Shown one piece after another: positions 8,542-17,308 of a DNA stretch of 58,514 nucleotides. The DNA lies in assembly GCA_012728075.1 (NCBI GenBank), contig JAAYFV010000080.1, forward strand, positions 32,001 through 90,514. Reading direction: 5' to 3'. A program made the translations under genes and the position numbers. The notes under the pieces were generated by a model. The model was not told the DNA's origin. It ran no database searches and saw only the letters and a list, made by a program, of their open reading frames with translations. This stretch comes from Tissierellia bacterium (lineage in GTDB: Bacteria > Bacillota > Clostridia > Tissierellales > Tepidimicrobiaceae). Numbering within the stretch: the stretch's first letter is position 1; each line of letters opens with the position of its first letter.

Positions 8542-10227
8542 ATGAAAAAAAAGATATGGATAACAATTTTTTTAATAATTATATTTACAAGTGTAATAAC
8601 TAGTATAGTATCTATTAGCTTTGAAAAATCAAAATATTTTGATGATATAGAAACTAAAATTCACTCTACTGAAGAATTATTGAAATATACTTTGGACTCT
8701 AAAGATAGATGGGATGAAGATGAATTGAATAGATTAGCAAAGTATTATTCAGAGCTTTTAGGATGCCATGTAAGTATTTTACTCCAGGATGGAAATATAA
8801 TTAGCTCTAATAAATATATTTCCTCTTATCAAGAAGATGAAGAATTATTGTATATCAATAAAATACCTATTGAGAATAAACATATTATAGAATTAAATAT
8901 ATCCGTATATAATGAGGATTTATCTAGCATTAACAAACAATTTGGTGGAAGGTTTTTTACTTCATTGTTAATATCTATAACTATGGGTTTGTTTATAGGA
9001 GTTAGATATATAGAATATGCAGAGAAACCTTATAAGGAATTGACAAAAGCTACTCAAAATATTATTAATGGGAATTATGAAGAGAAAGTAGTGTTTTATG
9101 ACGATAAAGAGTTAGAATATTTAGCTAAAAATTTTAATTATATGAGTTATAAATTAAAAAATACAATAAGCCAATTACAGGAGGCTAATACTAAGTTAAA
9201 ATCTACTTTAATAAGTATAGGAGATGGGGTTATAGCCTTTGATAATGATTTAAAAACAATATTAATAAACCCTTGTGCAGAGAATATATTAGGACTAGAA
9301 GAAACTGAAGTTATGGGAAAGGATATAGGAGAAGTAATTAAGGACAAAAAATTAAAGGAGATGTTTTTAGATTTAATTGATTTAGGAACTCCAAAGGAGA
9401 TAGAATTAACATTTAAAAGTTCTGATGACAAAGTGTTAAATATTTATGCAAATCCAATTATATTTCATAAAAATTCTGCTAGAAGATTAGGTACTGTATT
9501 TATAATTCAGGATATTACTAAAATAAAGAAGTTGGAGAGGGTTAGAGAGGATTTTGTTGCCAATGTTTCCCATGAGTTGAAAACTCCACTAACTTCAATA
9601 AAGGGATTTATAGAAACTTTAAAAGAAGGAGCTATAAAAGACAAAGGGAAAGCCTTTAAATTTTTAAATATCATTGATGAAGAGGTAAATAGACTAAATA
9701 GGCTTTTAGAGGATTTACTACTATTGTCTGAAGTAGAAAACAAAGAATTAGATATGCTATCAGAACTTATATATGTAGAGGAAGTGGTAGATGAGGTATT
9801 TCATATGTTAAGTGGAGAAGCAGAGGAAAAGGACATTGTATTAGAGAAAGAAATAATTGGTGGAATTTTTCCTATTCAGGGAAATTACAATTATTTTAAA
9901 CAGATGCTAATAAATTTGGTAGATAACGGGATAAAATATAATTCTATGGGAGGCTATGTTAAAGTATCTATCGAGGTTAAAAAGGGATATATGTTATTAA
10001 AAGTTATGGATAATGGTTTAGGGATAGATAAAGAAGAACAGGATAGGATATTTGAAAGATTTTATAGAGTAGACAAATCTCGTTCTAGAGATATAGGAGG
10101 TACTGGATTAGGCCTTGCCATAGTAAAACACGTGGTATCCGTATTTAATGGTAGTATTCATGTGGAATCTCAACTTAATAAAGGTTCTACATTTCTAATT
10201 AAAATACCTATAAATAGTGCAATATAA
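8542..10227 (+). CDS. PhoR-like sensor histidine kinase
   Basis: A 561-residue membrane kinase paired with the preceding regulator. There are two membrane segments (about 5-23 and 138-153) flanking an extracytoplasmic sensor. A HAMP-like linker follows, then a PAS domain (about 225-330), HisKA with the phospho-accepting His in FVANVSHELKTPLTS and an HATPase domain (N box LVDNGIKYN, G boxes MDNGLGID and GGTGLGLAIVKH). All catalytic boxes look intact. The stop lies 20 bases before the sigma-54 activator gene, which may share the transcript. Confidence 0.92.
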   Translation: MKKKIWITIFLIIIFTSVITSIVSISFEKSKYFDDIETKIHSTEELLKYTLDSKDRWDEDELNRLAKYYSELLGCHVSILLQDGNIISSNKYISSYQEDEELLYINKIPIENKHIIELNISVYNEDLSSINKQFGGRFFTSLLISITMGLFIGVRYIEYAEKPYKELTKATQNIINGNYEEKVVFYDDKELEYLAKNFNYMSYKLKNTISQLQEANTKLKSTLISIGDGVIAFDNDLKTILINPCAENILGLEETEVMGKDIGEVIKDKKLKEMFLDLIDLGTPKEIELTFKSSDDKVLNIYANPIIFHKNSARRLGTVFIIQDITKIKKLERVREDFVANVSHELKTPLTSIKGFIETLKEGAIKDKGKAFKFLNIIDEEVNRLNRLLEDLLLLSEVENKELDMLSELIYVEEVVDEVFHMLSGEAEEKDIVLEKEIIGGIFPIQGNYNYFKQMLINLVDNGIKYNSMGGYVKVSIEVKKGYMLLKVMDNGLGIDKEEQDRIFERFYRVDKSRSRDIGGTGLGLAIVKHVVSVFNGSIHVESQLNKGSTFLIKIPINSAI

Positions 10228-10247
10228 CCTAAGAAAAGGATGATTTT

Positions 10248-11666
10248 ATGGGAAAATTAAATTTAAGTGGAATAATACTGCAAAATATTTTGCAGTATAC
10301 GGATATTGGTATCCACGTAATTGATAAGAATAGAAAGACTATAATGTACAATAAAGCTATGGCAGAATTAGAAGGATTGGAAATAGAACAGGTTATGGAT
10401 AAGGATTTACTGGAGGTATTTCCAAGTTTAAAGCAAAATACTTCAACATTAATTAAGGTTTTAGATACTAAAAAACCTATATTGAATACAACACAAAACT
10501 ATTTAAATTTTAAAGGAAAAAAAATTACTACTATTAATTCTACTATTCCATTGATTTGGAAAGATGAGATCTTAGGCGCATTAGAAATTTCAAAAAACAT
10601 AACCTATTTAAAAAAGTTATCTTATGAGTTAATGAATTTACAGTTAGAATTAAATGAAAACAACCATGGACAGATAAATAATGAAAAAAGAAAAAGGAAT
10701 TATACTTTTGATGATATTGTTGGGTCAGATGAAAAAATGTTAAAAGCAATAGAGATTGGAAAAAGAACTAGTAATTCCCCTTCCTCAGTTTTATTGTATG
10801 GAGAAACTGGTACAGGCAAGGAGTTGTTTGCTCAAAGTATCCATTATGGGGGAATTAGAAAAAATGGACCTTTTATAGCACAAAATTGTGCTGCTATTCC
10901 AGAGACCTTGTTAGAGAGTATATTATTTGGTACGGAAAAGGGAGGTTTTACTGGGGCTGTTGAAAGGGAAGGTATATTTGAACAAGCTGATGGAGGAACA
11001 TTATTATTAGATGAGATAAATTTAATGTCTTTGGGATTACAAGCAAAACTTTTAAGGGTTTTACAAGAAGGGTACATTAGACGAATAGGAGGAATTAAAG
11101 ATATCCCCATTGATGTTAAGATAATTGCAACGACTAATGAAAAGCCTTTAGAAAGCATAAAAAAAGGCAAACTAAGAAAAGATTTGTACTACAGGTTAAA
11201 TGTAGTATATATTGATATACCACCTTTAAGAGATAGAAAAGGGGATATACCTATTTTATCTGATTATTTTATAAAAAAATATAATCCATTACTAGGCAAG
11301 AGTGTAATTGGAATCCATGAAGAAGTTTATAAATATTTTAATAAATATTATTGGCCAGGAAATGTTAGAGAATTGGAAAATGCTATAGAAGGAGCCATGA
11401 ATTATATTAGCCATGATAGGAGCATACTAAAAAAAGAGGATTTTGTAACTTGTCCTAATATATTTACTCAGCATATAGTGAAAGAAAAATTTACTTTAGA
11501 GATGGATAGATCCTTACCTGAGTATTTGGACAATATTGAAAGGGGTATAATCTACAAAGCTTTAAAGGATAATGATTATAATATTTCTCAAACAGCAAAG
11601 GAATTGGGAGTAAAGAGACAGACATTACAATATAAGATAAAAAAGTATTCTATAGATGCAAAATAG
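10248..11666 (+). CDS. PAS-domain sigma-54-dependent activator, probable regulator of ornithine fermentation
   Basis: A 472-residue bacterial enhancer-binding protein. It has an N-terminal PAS sensor (about 1-125), an AAA+ domain with Walker A GETGTGKE and Walker B GGTLLLDEI, and a C-terminal Fis-type helix-turn-helix (NISQTAKELGVKRQTLQYKIKK). The sigma-54-contacting loop reads GGFTGA rather than the usual GAFTGA, and FGHEKG is FGTEKG. It lies upstream of ord, which has a -24/-12 promoter, so control of the ornithine genes is a strong inference. Dyads in its own early codons (10279-10294) and just past its stop share one core sequence. Confidence 0.93.
   Translation: MGKLNLSGIILQNILQYTDIGIHVIDKNRKTIMYNKAMAELEGLEIEQVMDKDLLEVFPSLKQNTSTLIKVLDTKKPILNTTQNYLNFKGKKITTINSTIPLIWKDEILGALEISKNITYLKKLSYELMNLQLELNENNHGQINNEKRKRNYTFDDIVGSDEKMLKAIEIGKRTSNSPSSVLLYGETGTGKELFAQSIHYGGIRKNGPFIAQNCAAIPETLLESILFGTEKGGFTGAVEREGIFEQADGGTLLLDEINLMSLGLQAKLLRVLQEGYIRRIGGIKDIPIDVKIIATTNEKPLESIKKGKLRKDLYYRLNVVYIDIPPLRDRKGDIPILSDYFIKKYNPLLGKSVIGIHEEVYKYFNKYYWPGNVRELENAIEGAMNYISHDRSILKKEDFVTCPNIFTQHIVKEKFTLEMDRSLPEYLDNIERGIIYKALKDNDYNISQTAKELGVKRQTLQYKIKKYSIDAK
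10279..10294. promoter_or_regulatory. Candidate activator-binding dyad inside the regulator's 5' coding region
   Basis: Perfect 16-bp palindrome TGCAAAATATTTTGCA, extended to 24 bp at 10275-10298. It shares its form (TGCAAA-N4-TTTGCA) with two sites after the regulator's stop codon. Position within codons 10-17 suggests autoregulation; this is inferred. Confidence 0.5.
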
Positions 11667-11697
11667 TTTGCAGGTACTGCAAACTATTTTGCATCTA
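11653..11697. promoter_or_regulatory. 45-bp perfect palindrome holding two activator-type dyads (probable UAS)
   Basis: Two perfect 21-bp arms (11653-11673 and 11677-11697) flank GTA. Each arm contains a 16-bp dyad, TGCAAAATAGTTTGCA (11657-11672) and TGCAAACTATTTTGCA (11678-11693), with centres 21 bp or two helical turns apart. The palindrome starts in the last codons of the activator and lies about 120 bp upstream of the -24 box of ord, a normal enhancer distance. It lacks a following T run, so it is a poor terminator, though it could also fold in RNA. Confidence 0.6.
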
Positions 11698-11818
11698 GTA
11701 AATGTTTTATACTAAGATGTTTAAATTAATAGATAAATAACCATGGTATATGCTTCCTATAAATAGCTAATATTCTCGATTTGTTTAATAAGTAATATAT
11801 TATTTATAAAAACAATAT

Positions 11819-11834
11819 TGGCATAAAAATTGCA
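11819..11834 (+). promoter_or_regulatory. Sigma-54 (-24/-12) promoter of the ornithine operon
   Basis: TGGCAT-AAAAA-TTGCA matches the sigma-54 consensus TGGCAC-N5-TTGCA at all but one position, with exact GG/GC spacing. Transcription would start near 11846, about 30 bases before the ord ATG. A dyad of 8-bp arms (ATATTTGT and ACAAATAT) covers the expected start region near 11838-11860. Confidence 0.8.
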
Positions 11835-11877
11835 AATATATATTTGTGAATATTACAAATATTATGGAGGTGTCTAA

Positions 11878-12921
11878 ATGAAAAAAGAAAATGTTAGAGT
11901 AATACTTTGGGGTTTAGGTGCTATGGGTAAAGGTATAGCAGAAACTTTACTTACTAAAAAAGGTGTAGAAATTGTAGGAGTAGCATGGCGAGGAGAAAGA
12001 ATAGGGAAAAGTATGTATGACTACTTAGATGTAGAAAGAGGAGACAGAGAAGATGTAATTATAGGAACATATGAAGAAGTAATAAAAGAAGGCGCAGCTG
12101 ATATAGTTGTAATTTCTACTGATTCCTTTGTAAAAGACAGTTTTGATAAGATTAAATATTGTTTGGAAAGAAAAATCAATGTAATTTCAACAGCAGAAGA
12201 AATGGCTTATCCACAAGCTCAAGAGCCAGAACTTGCTAAAGAAATGGACAGAATAGCAAAAGAAAATGGTGTATCTGTTTTAGGAACTGGAATAAATCCA
12301 GGATTGATGATGGATTTATTAGTACTAGTTTTAACAGGAGCCTGTACAGACGTGAAAAGTATTAAAGTTGAAAGAGTAAACAGTCTATCACCTTTTGGAC
12401 CTGCAGTGCTTAATGGACAAGGAGTTGGATTGGAAGTTGAAGAATTTAATAGAAGAGTAGAAGAAGGCACATTGGCTGGACACGTAGGTTTCCCAGAATC
12501 TATTACCATGATTGCTGATGCACTAGGTTGGGAATTGGATGATATAGAATTAGTTAGGGAGCCTATAGTAACAAATGTTTATAGGAAAACTCCTTATATT
12601 GAAGTTGAACCAGGAAAAGTAGCAGGTTGTAATATGAAAGGTTACGGTTACGTGGAGGGAGAGCTTAAAATTGAAATGTTACACCCACAACAAATAGAGC
12701 CTCAATTAGAAGGAGTAGACACAGGAGATTATATAACTATTGAAGGAACACCAAATATAAATATGTCCATAAAACCAGAAGTGCCAGGGGGCATTGGCAC
12801 CATAGCTATGTGTGTTAATATGATACCTCATGTAATCAATGCTAGCCCAGGACTTAAGACCATGATAGATTTACCAGCACCAAGAGCTATAAAGGGAGAT
12901 GTGAGAGAGTTAATTGATTAA
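11878..12921 (+). CDS. ord: 2,4-diaminopentanoate dehydrogenase
   Basis: A 347-residue NAD(P)-dependent dehydrogenase that oxidises 2,4-diaminopentanoate to 2-amino-4-ketopentanoate in ornithine fermentation. The N-terminal Rossmann fold has GLGAMGKGIAETLL, and the family's GTGINPGLMMDLLVL segment follows at about residue 137. First gene of the ornithine operon, behind a sigma-54 promoter, with GGAGGTG eight bases before the ATG. The identification is strengthened by the complete ortA-ortB-oraS-oraE set downstream. Confidence 0.93.
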   Translation: MKKENVRVILWGLGAMGKGIAETLLTKKGVEIVGVAWRGERIGKSMYDYLDVERGDREDVIIGTYEEVIKEGAADIVVISTDSFVKDSFDKIKYCLERKINVISTAEEMAYPQAQEPELAKEMDRIAKENGVSVLGTGINPGLMMDLLVLVLTGACTDVKSIKVERVNSLSPFGPAVLNGQGVGLEVEEFNRRVEEGTLAGHVGFPESITMIADALGWELDDIELVREPIVTNVYRKTPYIEVEPGKVAGCNMKGYGYVEGELKIEMLHPQQIEPQLEGVDTGDYITIEGTPNINMSIKPEVPGGIGTIAMCVNMIPHVINASPGLKTMIDLPAPRAIKGDVRELID

Positions 12922-12938
12922 AATTGATTAGGGAGAGG

Positions 12939-12957
12939 GGACCATTTTTGGTCCTTT
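12939..12957 (+). terminator. Weak intercistronic hairpin between ord and ortA
   Basis: GGACCA-TTTT-TGGTCC followed by only three T. It may act as a partial terminator or RNA-stability element that sets the ord to ort/ora ratio. Confidence 0.4.
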
Positions 12958-12990
12958 ATAAAATAAATTAAAAGGAAAGGAAGGGTTAAT

Positions 12991-13296
12991 ATGGATGCTA
13001 AGCGAGGAGATTGGGTAAGAATTCATAATATAGTATTAGAAGCAGGAGAAAGGGCACCTAATATACCAGAAGATACTCAAAAAGTACCTTTAGAATTTTG
13101 GAATAAAGGATTTTTGTTAAATGAGGAAGCTAATATTGGAGATAAGGTAGAAGTAGAAACCTATATAGGCAGAAAAGTTGAAGGTACATTAGTAGAGGTA
13201 AATCCTTATTATAAACATGATTTTGGGAAATGTGTTCCAGAATTATTGTACATTGGAAGACAGGTACGTAGTTTAATAAAAGAGGATGGTGAATAA
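12991..13296 (+). CDS. ortA: 2-amino-4-ketopentanoate thiolase, alpha subunit OrtA
   Basis: A 101-residue small subunit of the PLP-dependent thiolase that, with CoA, splits 2-amino-4-ketopentanoate into alanine and acetyl-CoA. It begins MDAKRGDWVRIHNIVLEAGERAPNIP, which I recognise as the OrtA family, and contains a beta-barrel-like region around VEVETYIGRKVEGTL. The start has AAAGGAAAGG upstream. It lies two bases before ortB, consistent with coupled synthesis of a two-subunit enzyme. Confidence 0.93.
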   Translation: MDAKRGDWVRIHNIVLEAGERAPNIPEDTQKVPLEFWNKGFLLNEEANIGDKVEVETYIGRKVEGTLVEVNPYYKHDFGKCVPELLYIGRQVRSLIKEDGE

Positions 13297-13298
13297 AT

Positions 13299-14714
13299 AT
13301 GACTAAGGATATGAGTTTTGAAGCTGTAATGGAAAGAAAAGGGGAAATTATGAAGGATGCTATAGGTATAGATTATGATATATTTGAATCTGGTGGCATT
13401 GCTTTTGACTACGAAAGAATGATGAGAGAAACAGGATATACCCTTGAAGAGATACAAAAAATTCAGAAAGAAACTGGTGTAGGGAACACTCCTGTATTAG
13501 AATTAAGGAATTTGACAAAATTAGCTAGAAAACATGCACCAAAAGGAAAAGGAGCTAGAATATTTATAAAAGATGAAGCAGCTAACCCATCGGGAAGCTT
13601 TAAAGCTAGAAGGGCAGCTACTAGCTGTTATCATGCACAAAAACTTGGATATGAAGGTGTTATAGCTGCTACCAGTGGTAATTATGGTGCTGCAGTAGCA
13701 TCACAAGCTGCTATGAGAGGTTTAAAATGTATAATAGTTCAAGAATGTTACGATTCTAGAGGAGTTGGGCAACCAGAAATAATAGAAAAAGCGAGAAAAT
13801 GTGAAGCTTATGGTGCAGAAGTAGTACAACTTACTGTAGGACCAGAGCTATTTTATACATTTTTAGTACTATTAGAAGAAACAGGATATTTCAATGCATC
13901 ATTATATACCCCCTTTGGAATAGCTGGAGTTGAAACTTTAGGATATGAAATATCTATGCAATTTAGAGAAAAGGAAGGTAGAGATCCTGACGTAGTAGTA
14001 GTAACAAATGCAGGAGGAGGTAATCTTACTGGAACAGCTAGAGGATTATTAAAAGCAGGAGCAAATACTCAAGTGGTAGGAGCAAGTGTTAGTTTAGAAG
14101 GTCTTCATATGGCAAGCGATACTCAATTTAACAAAAAATCCTTTACCACAGGCCATACTGGATTTGGGATTCCATTTGCAACTTGGCCAGATAGGTCAGA
14201 CGTTCCTAGATCTGCAGCAAGACCTTTAAGATATATGGACAGGTATGTAACCATAAATCAAGGTTCTGTATTTTATATGACAGAAGTATTAGCACAATTA
14301 GAAGGTTTAGAAAGAGGTCCAGCAGGAAACACATCTTTAGCTGCTGCATTTAAATTAGCTCAAGAATTAGACGAAGATCAAATTATAGTAGTACAAGAAA
14401 CAGAATACACTGGTGCAGGAAAACATATTCAACCCCAATTAACCTTTGCTAAAGAAAATGGAATAGAAGTATTAATAGGGGATCCGACTGAAGAAATACC
14501 AGGGAAAAATATAATTCTTCCAAAGGATCCAGGCTATATAGAAACTAGTGAAGTAGATTTAAATAGAATTAGAAGATCCTATATTAGAAATTGCATTAGA
14601 AACAATCAAATAGAAAAAGTAAGTAAAGAAGATTTAGAATTTTTAGTTGAGGATACTAAATCCAGTGAAGAATTTGTAAAATCCATACTAGATGAATTTG
14701 GGGTAGAATATTAG
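13299..14714 (+). CDS. ortB: 2-amino-4-ketopentanoate thiolase, beta subunit OrtB
   Basis: A 471-residue fold-type-II PLP enzyme, the catalytic subunit of the ornithine-pathway thiolase. The PLP lysine lies in NPSGSFKARRA (about residue 103). A Ser/Gly/Asn-rich phosphate loop follows (TSGNYGAAVASQAA), and a second glycine loop is NAGGGNLTGTARG (about residue 240). The length and the order after ortA match the known cluster. TAG is its stop codon, one of many TAG stops in the window. Confidence 0.95.
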   Translation: MTKDMSFEAVMERKGEIMKDAIGIDYDIFESGGIAFDYERMMRETGYTLEEIQKIQKETGVGNTPVLELRNLTKLARKHAPKGKGARIFIKDEAANPSGSFKARRAATSCYHAQKLGYEGVIAATSGNYGAAVASQAAMRGLKCIIVQECYDSRGVGQPEIIEKARKCEAYGAEVVQLTVGPELFYTFLVLLEETGYFNASLYTPFGIAGVETLGYEISMQFREKEGRDPDVVVVTNAGGGNLTGTARGLLKAGANTQVVGASVSLEGLHMASDTQFNKKSFTTGHTGFGIPFATWPDRSDVPRSAARPLRYMDRYVTINQGSVFYMTEVLAQLEGLERGPAGNTSLAAAFKLAQELDEDQIIVVQETEYTGAGKHIQPQLTFAKENGIEVLIGDPTEEIPGKNIILPKDPGYIETSEVDLNRIRRSYIRNCIRNNQIEKVSKEDLEFLVEDTKSSEEFVKSILDEFGVEY

Positions 14715-14725
14715 GAGGGAAGAAT

Positions 14726-15091
14726 ATGAAAAGAGAAGATGATTTTCAAGAAAGAAGAAAGCATCTAGCGAACCTAACTGAAGAGGAGTTGGAAGCTAGA
14801 TTTTGGGAGTTAACTGAAAAGATAGTAGATCCTCTGATAGAACTAGCTGAAAAAAACACAACCCCTTCTATTGAAAGATCTGTACTATTACGTATGGGCT
14901 TTTCTAGTATAGAAGCTCAAGCTATAGTAGATGGGGCAATTGATAGAGGATTGTTAGGCAAAGGAGCTGGTCATATAGTGTATAGATTGGCTAAAGAAAA
15001 GGACTTAGAAATAAGAGAAGCAGGGTTAAAGCTAGTCCAAGGAGAGATGTGGGAGGATATAATGAAAATATTTAAGGCAGGTGAAAATTAA
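14726..15091 (+). CDS. oraS: D-ornithine 4,5-aminomutase, small subunit OraS
   Basis: A 121-residue subunit of the adenosylcobalamin- and PLP-dependent aminomutase that converts D-ornithine to 2,4-diaminopentanoate. Recognised by the segments DFQERRKHLANLTEEELE and ERSVLLRMGFSSIEAQAIVDG. The start ATG is preceded by GGAGGGAAG. Its stop codon is immediately followed by the ATG of oraE, so the two subunits are translationally coupled. Confidence 0.94.
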   Translation: MKREDDFQERRKHLANLTEEELEARFWELTEKIVDPLIELAEKNTTPSIERSVLLRMGFSSIEAQAIVDGAIDRGLLGKGAGHIVYRLAKEKDLEIREAGLKLVQGEMWEDIMKIFKAGEN

Positions 15092-17308
15092 ATGGAACTA
15101 AAGCCTAATGAAAAATTAGATATTGAATATATATTAAAGGATTTAGACTAGTATAGACCTAGAAGAAGAGGTTGGACTTGGCGAAAAGGTGTAGGGGAAA
15201 AAAGAAAAATAGGTAAATTTGAATACTATGACACATCAGAACCTTTAAAAAATAGTCAACCTTTACCAGCAGCAAAATATTTCGATAATATAGATCCTCA
15301 GCCTAAATCAGTTATTACTACAGAAATTGCTTCTGGTAGATTTGAAGATGATATTAGACGGATGAGAATGGCTGCCTGGCACGGTGCAGATCATCTAATG
15401 GTAATTAGAACTGCTGGACAAAGTCATTATGATGGATTAATAGAAGGAACCACTCAAGGAATTGGCGGGATTCCTATAACTAGAAAACAAGTAAGAGCTC
15501 AAAGAAAAGCATTAGACATAATAGAAGATGAAGTAGGTAGACCTATTAATTATCATTCCTATGTTAGTGGAGTAGCAGGACCGGAAATTGCAGTTATGTT
15601 TGCTGAGGAAGGAGTCAATGGAGCTCATCAAGACCCTCAATATAATGTACTGTATAGAAATATAAATATGGTTCGATCTTTTGTAGATGCTGCTTGTGCC
15701 AAGAAAATAATGGCTTGGGCTGATATGGCTCAAATTGATGGAGCTCACAATGCTAATGCAACAGCTAGAGAAGCCTGGAAGGTAATGCCAGAGTTAATGG
15801 TACAACATGCTATTAATTCCATGTTTTCAGTAAAAGCAGGAATGAAAAAGGAAAACATATGTTTATCCACAGTACCACCAACAGCACCACCAGCACCTTG
15901 TATGAGACTAGATTTACCCTATGCAGTAGCTTTAAGAGAACTATTTAGGGAATACAAGATGAGGGCACAAATGAATACTAAATATATGGAATCATCTACA
16001 AGAGAAGCTACTGTTACCCATACTTTAAATCTATTAATATCTCAATTAACAAGAGCTGAAATTCAATCTACTATTACTCCAGATGAAGGTAGAAATGTAC
16101 CTTGGCACATTTACAATATAGAAGCAGTAGACACAGCAAAACAAGCATTTAATGGTATGGATGGATTAACAGAAATGGTAGAAATAAAAAGGGATGAAGG
16201 GGAATTAGCTGACAAGGTAAGGGAATTGAAAGAAAGAGCAGTATTATTTTTAGAAGAAATACTAGAAGTAGGTGGATATTTTAATGCAATAGAACAAGGT
16301 TTCTTTGTGGATTCAGGCTATTATCCTGAAAGAAATGAAGATGGAATTGCAAGAAAGATAGATGGAGGTATTGGAGTAGGTACTGTATATGAAAGAGAAA
16401 AAGATTATATGGCTCCAGTTACAGCTCACTTTGGATATAATAATATAGCCCAATATGATGAATCTGCTATAGACAATCCTTCTAAATTAATAGGTGGCAG
16501 CACCTTTGAAGATCCTGATAAAATAATATATATAGATGAATTAGATGAAAATGACAATGTATATGTAAGATTAGAGGAAACTGAGGAACTAAGAAAGACT
16601 TCTAAAATAAAGCCAGAAATGGAATGGCTAGGAGATGGCATAATACTAATAACAATGTTTTTACCAGTAGAAGAAAGAGTAGCAGAGTTTGCTGCTTTAG
16701 AAATAGGTAAAAAACTGGGATTAGAAGATGTAGAGGTAATTCATAAAGAGATAATGCAGTTAGCAGAAGGAACTAGAATTGAGTTAAAGGGTAGAGTTAA
16801 CTTTACTATAGATTTAGATGAATTAGTTATTCCACCTAAGCCAGAAGTGTTAACAGAAGATGAAATCAGAGAAGAAATCAAGAAAAATCCTATGAAAGTA
16901 GTAGCTGCTACAGTAGGAGAAGATGAACATTCTGTTGGATTAAGAGAAATTATTGATATAAAACATGGTGGAATTGAAAAATATGGAATAGAATGTCATT
17001 ATCTAGGAACCTCCGTTCCTGTGGAAAAATTAGTAGATGCAGCTATTGAGATAGATGCAGATGCAATTTTAGCCTCCACAATAATAAGTCACGACGATAT
17101 TCACTATAAGAATATGAAAAAATTGCATGAACTATGTATAGAAAAGGGAATAAGAGATAATATTATCCTTACAGCAGGGGGCACTCAGGTATCCAATGAA
17201 TTGGCAATAGAAAATGGTATGGATGCAGGATTTGGCAGAGGCTCTAATGGGGATCAAGTAGCAACATTTTTAGTTAAAAAGAGAAGAGAGATGAAAAATG
17301 AAGATTGA
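15092..17308 (+). CDS. oraE: D-ornithine 4,5-aminomutase, large subunit OraE, interrupted by an in-frame TAG at codon 20
   Basis: Full-length oraE reads from ATG 15092, directly after oraS, to TGA 17306-17308, with one in-frame TAG at 15149-15151. The 19 codons before it and everything after it fit the family. After it come YRPRRRGWTWR, then a barrel domain (GAHQDPQYNVLYRN) and a C-terminal cobalamin domain with the DEHSVG ligand motif. From memory, relatives have Lys at this position, so AAG to TAG is a one-base change. If TAG is a true stop, the next plausible start is ATG 15362, which drops 90 residues and has no good ribosome site. The remainder shows no other lesion, which suggests sequencing error, readthrough or a very recent mutation. 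Confidence 0.9.

Noticed and set aside
11653-11697. Simple terminator of the sigma-54 activator gene
   Set aside because: The stem is perfect but lacks a T run, and the internal 16-bp dyads repeat elsewhere, so an operator reading is preferred, though both could apply.
15149-15151. TAG in oraE read as a genome-wide pyrrolysine codon
   Set aside because: TAG is used as the ordinary stop for many genes here (sigE, ymxH, nrdR, ortB, iscS, alaS, udk and others), and no pyl gene is in the window. Wholesale recoding is therefore unlikely; kept only as a site to check.
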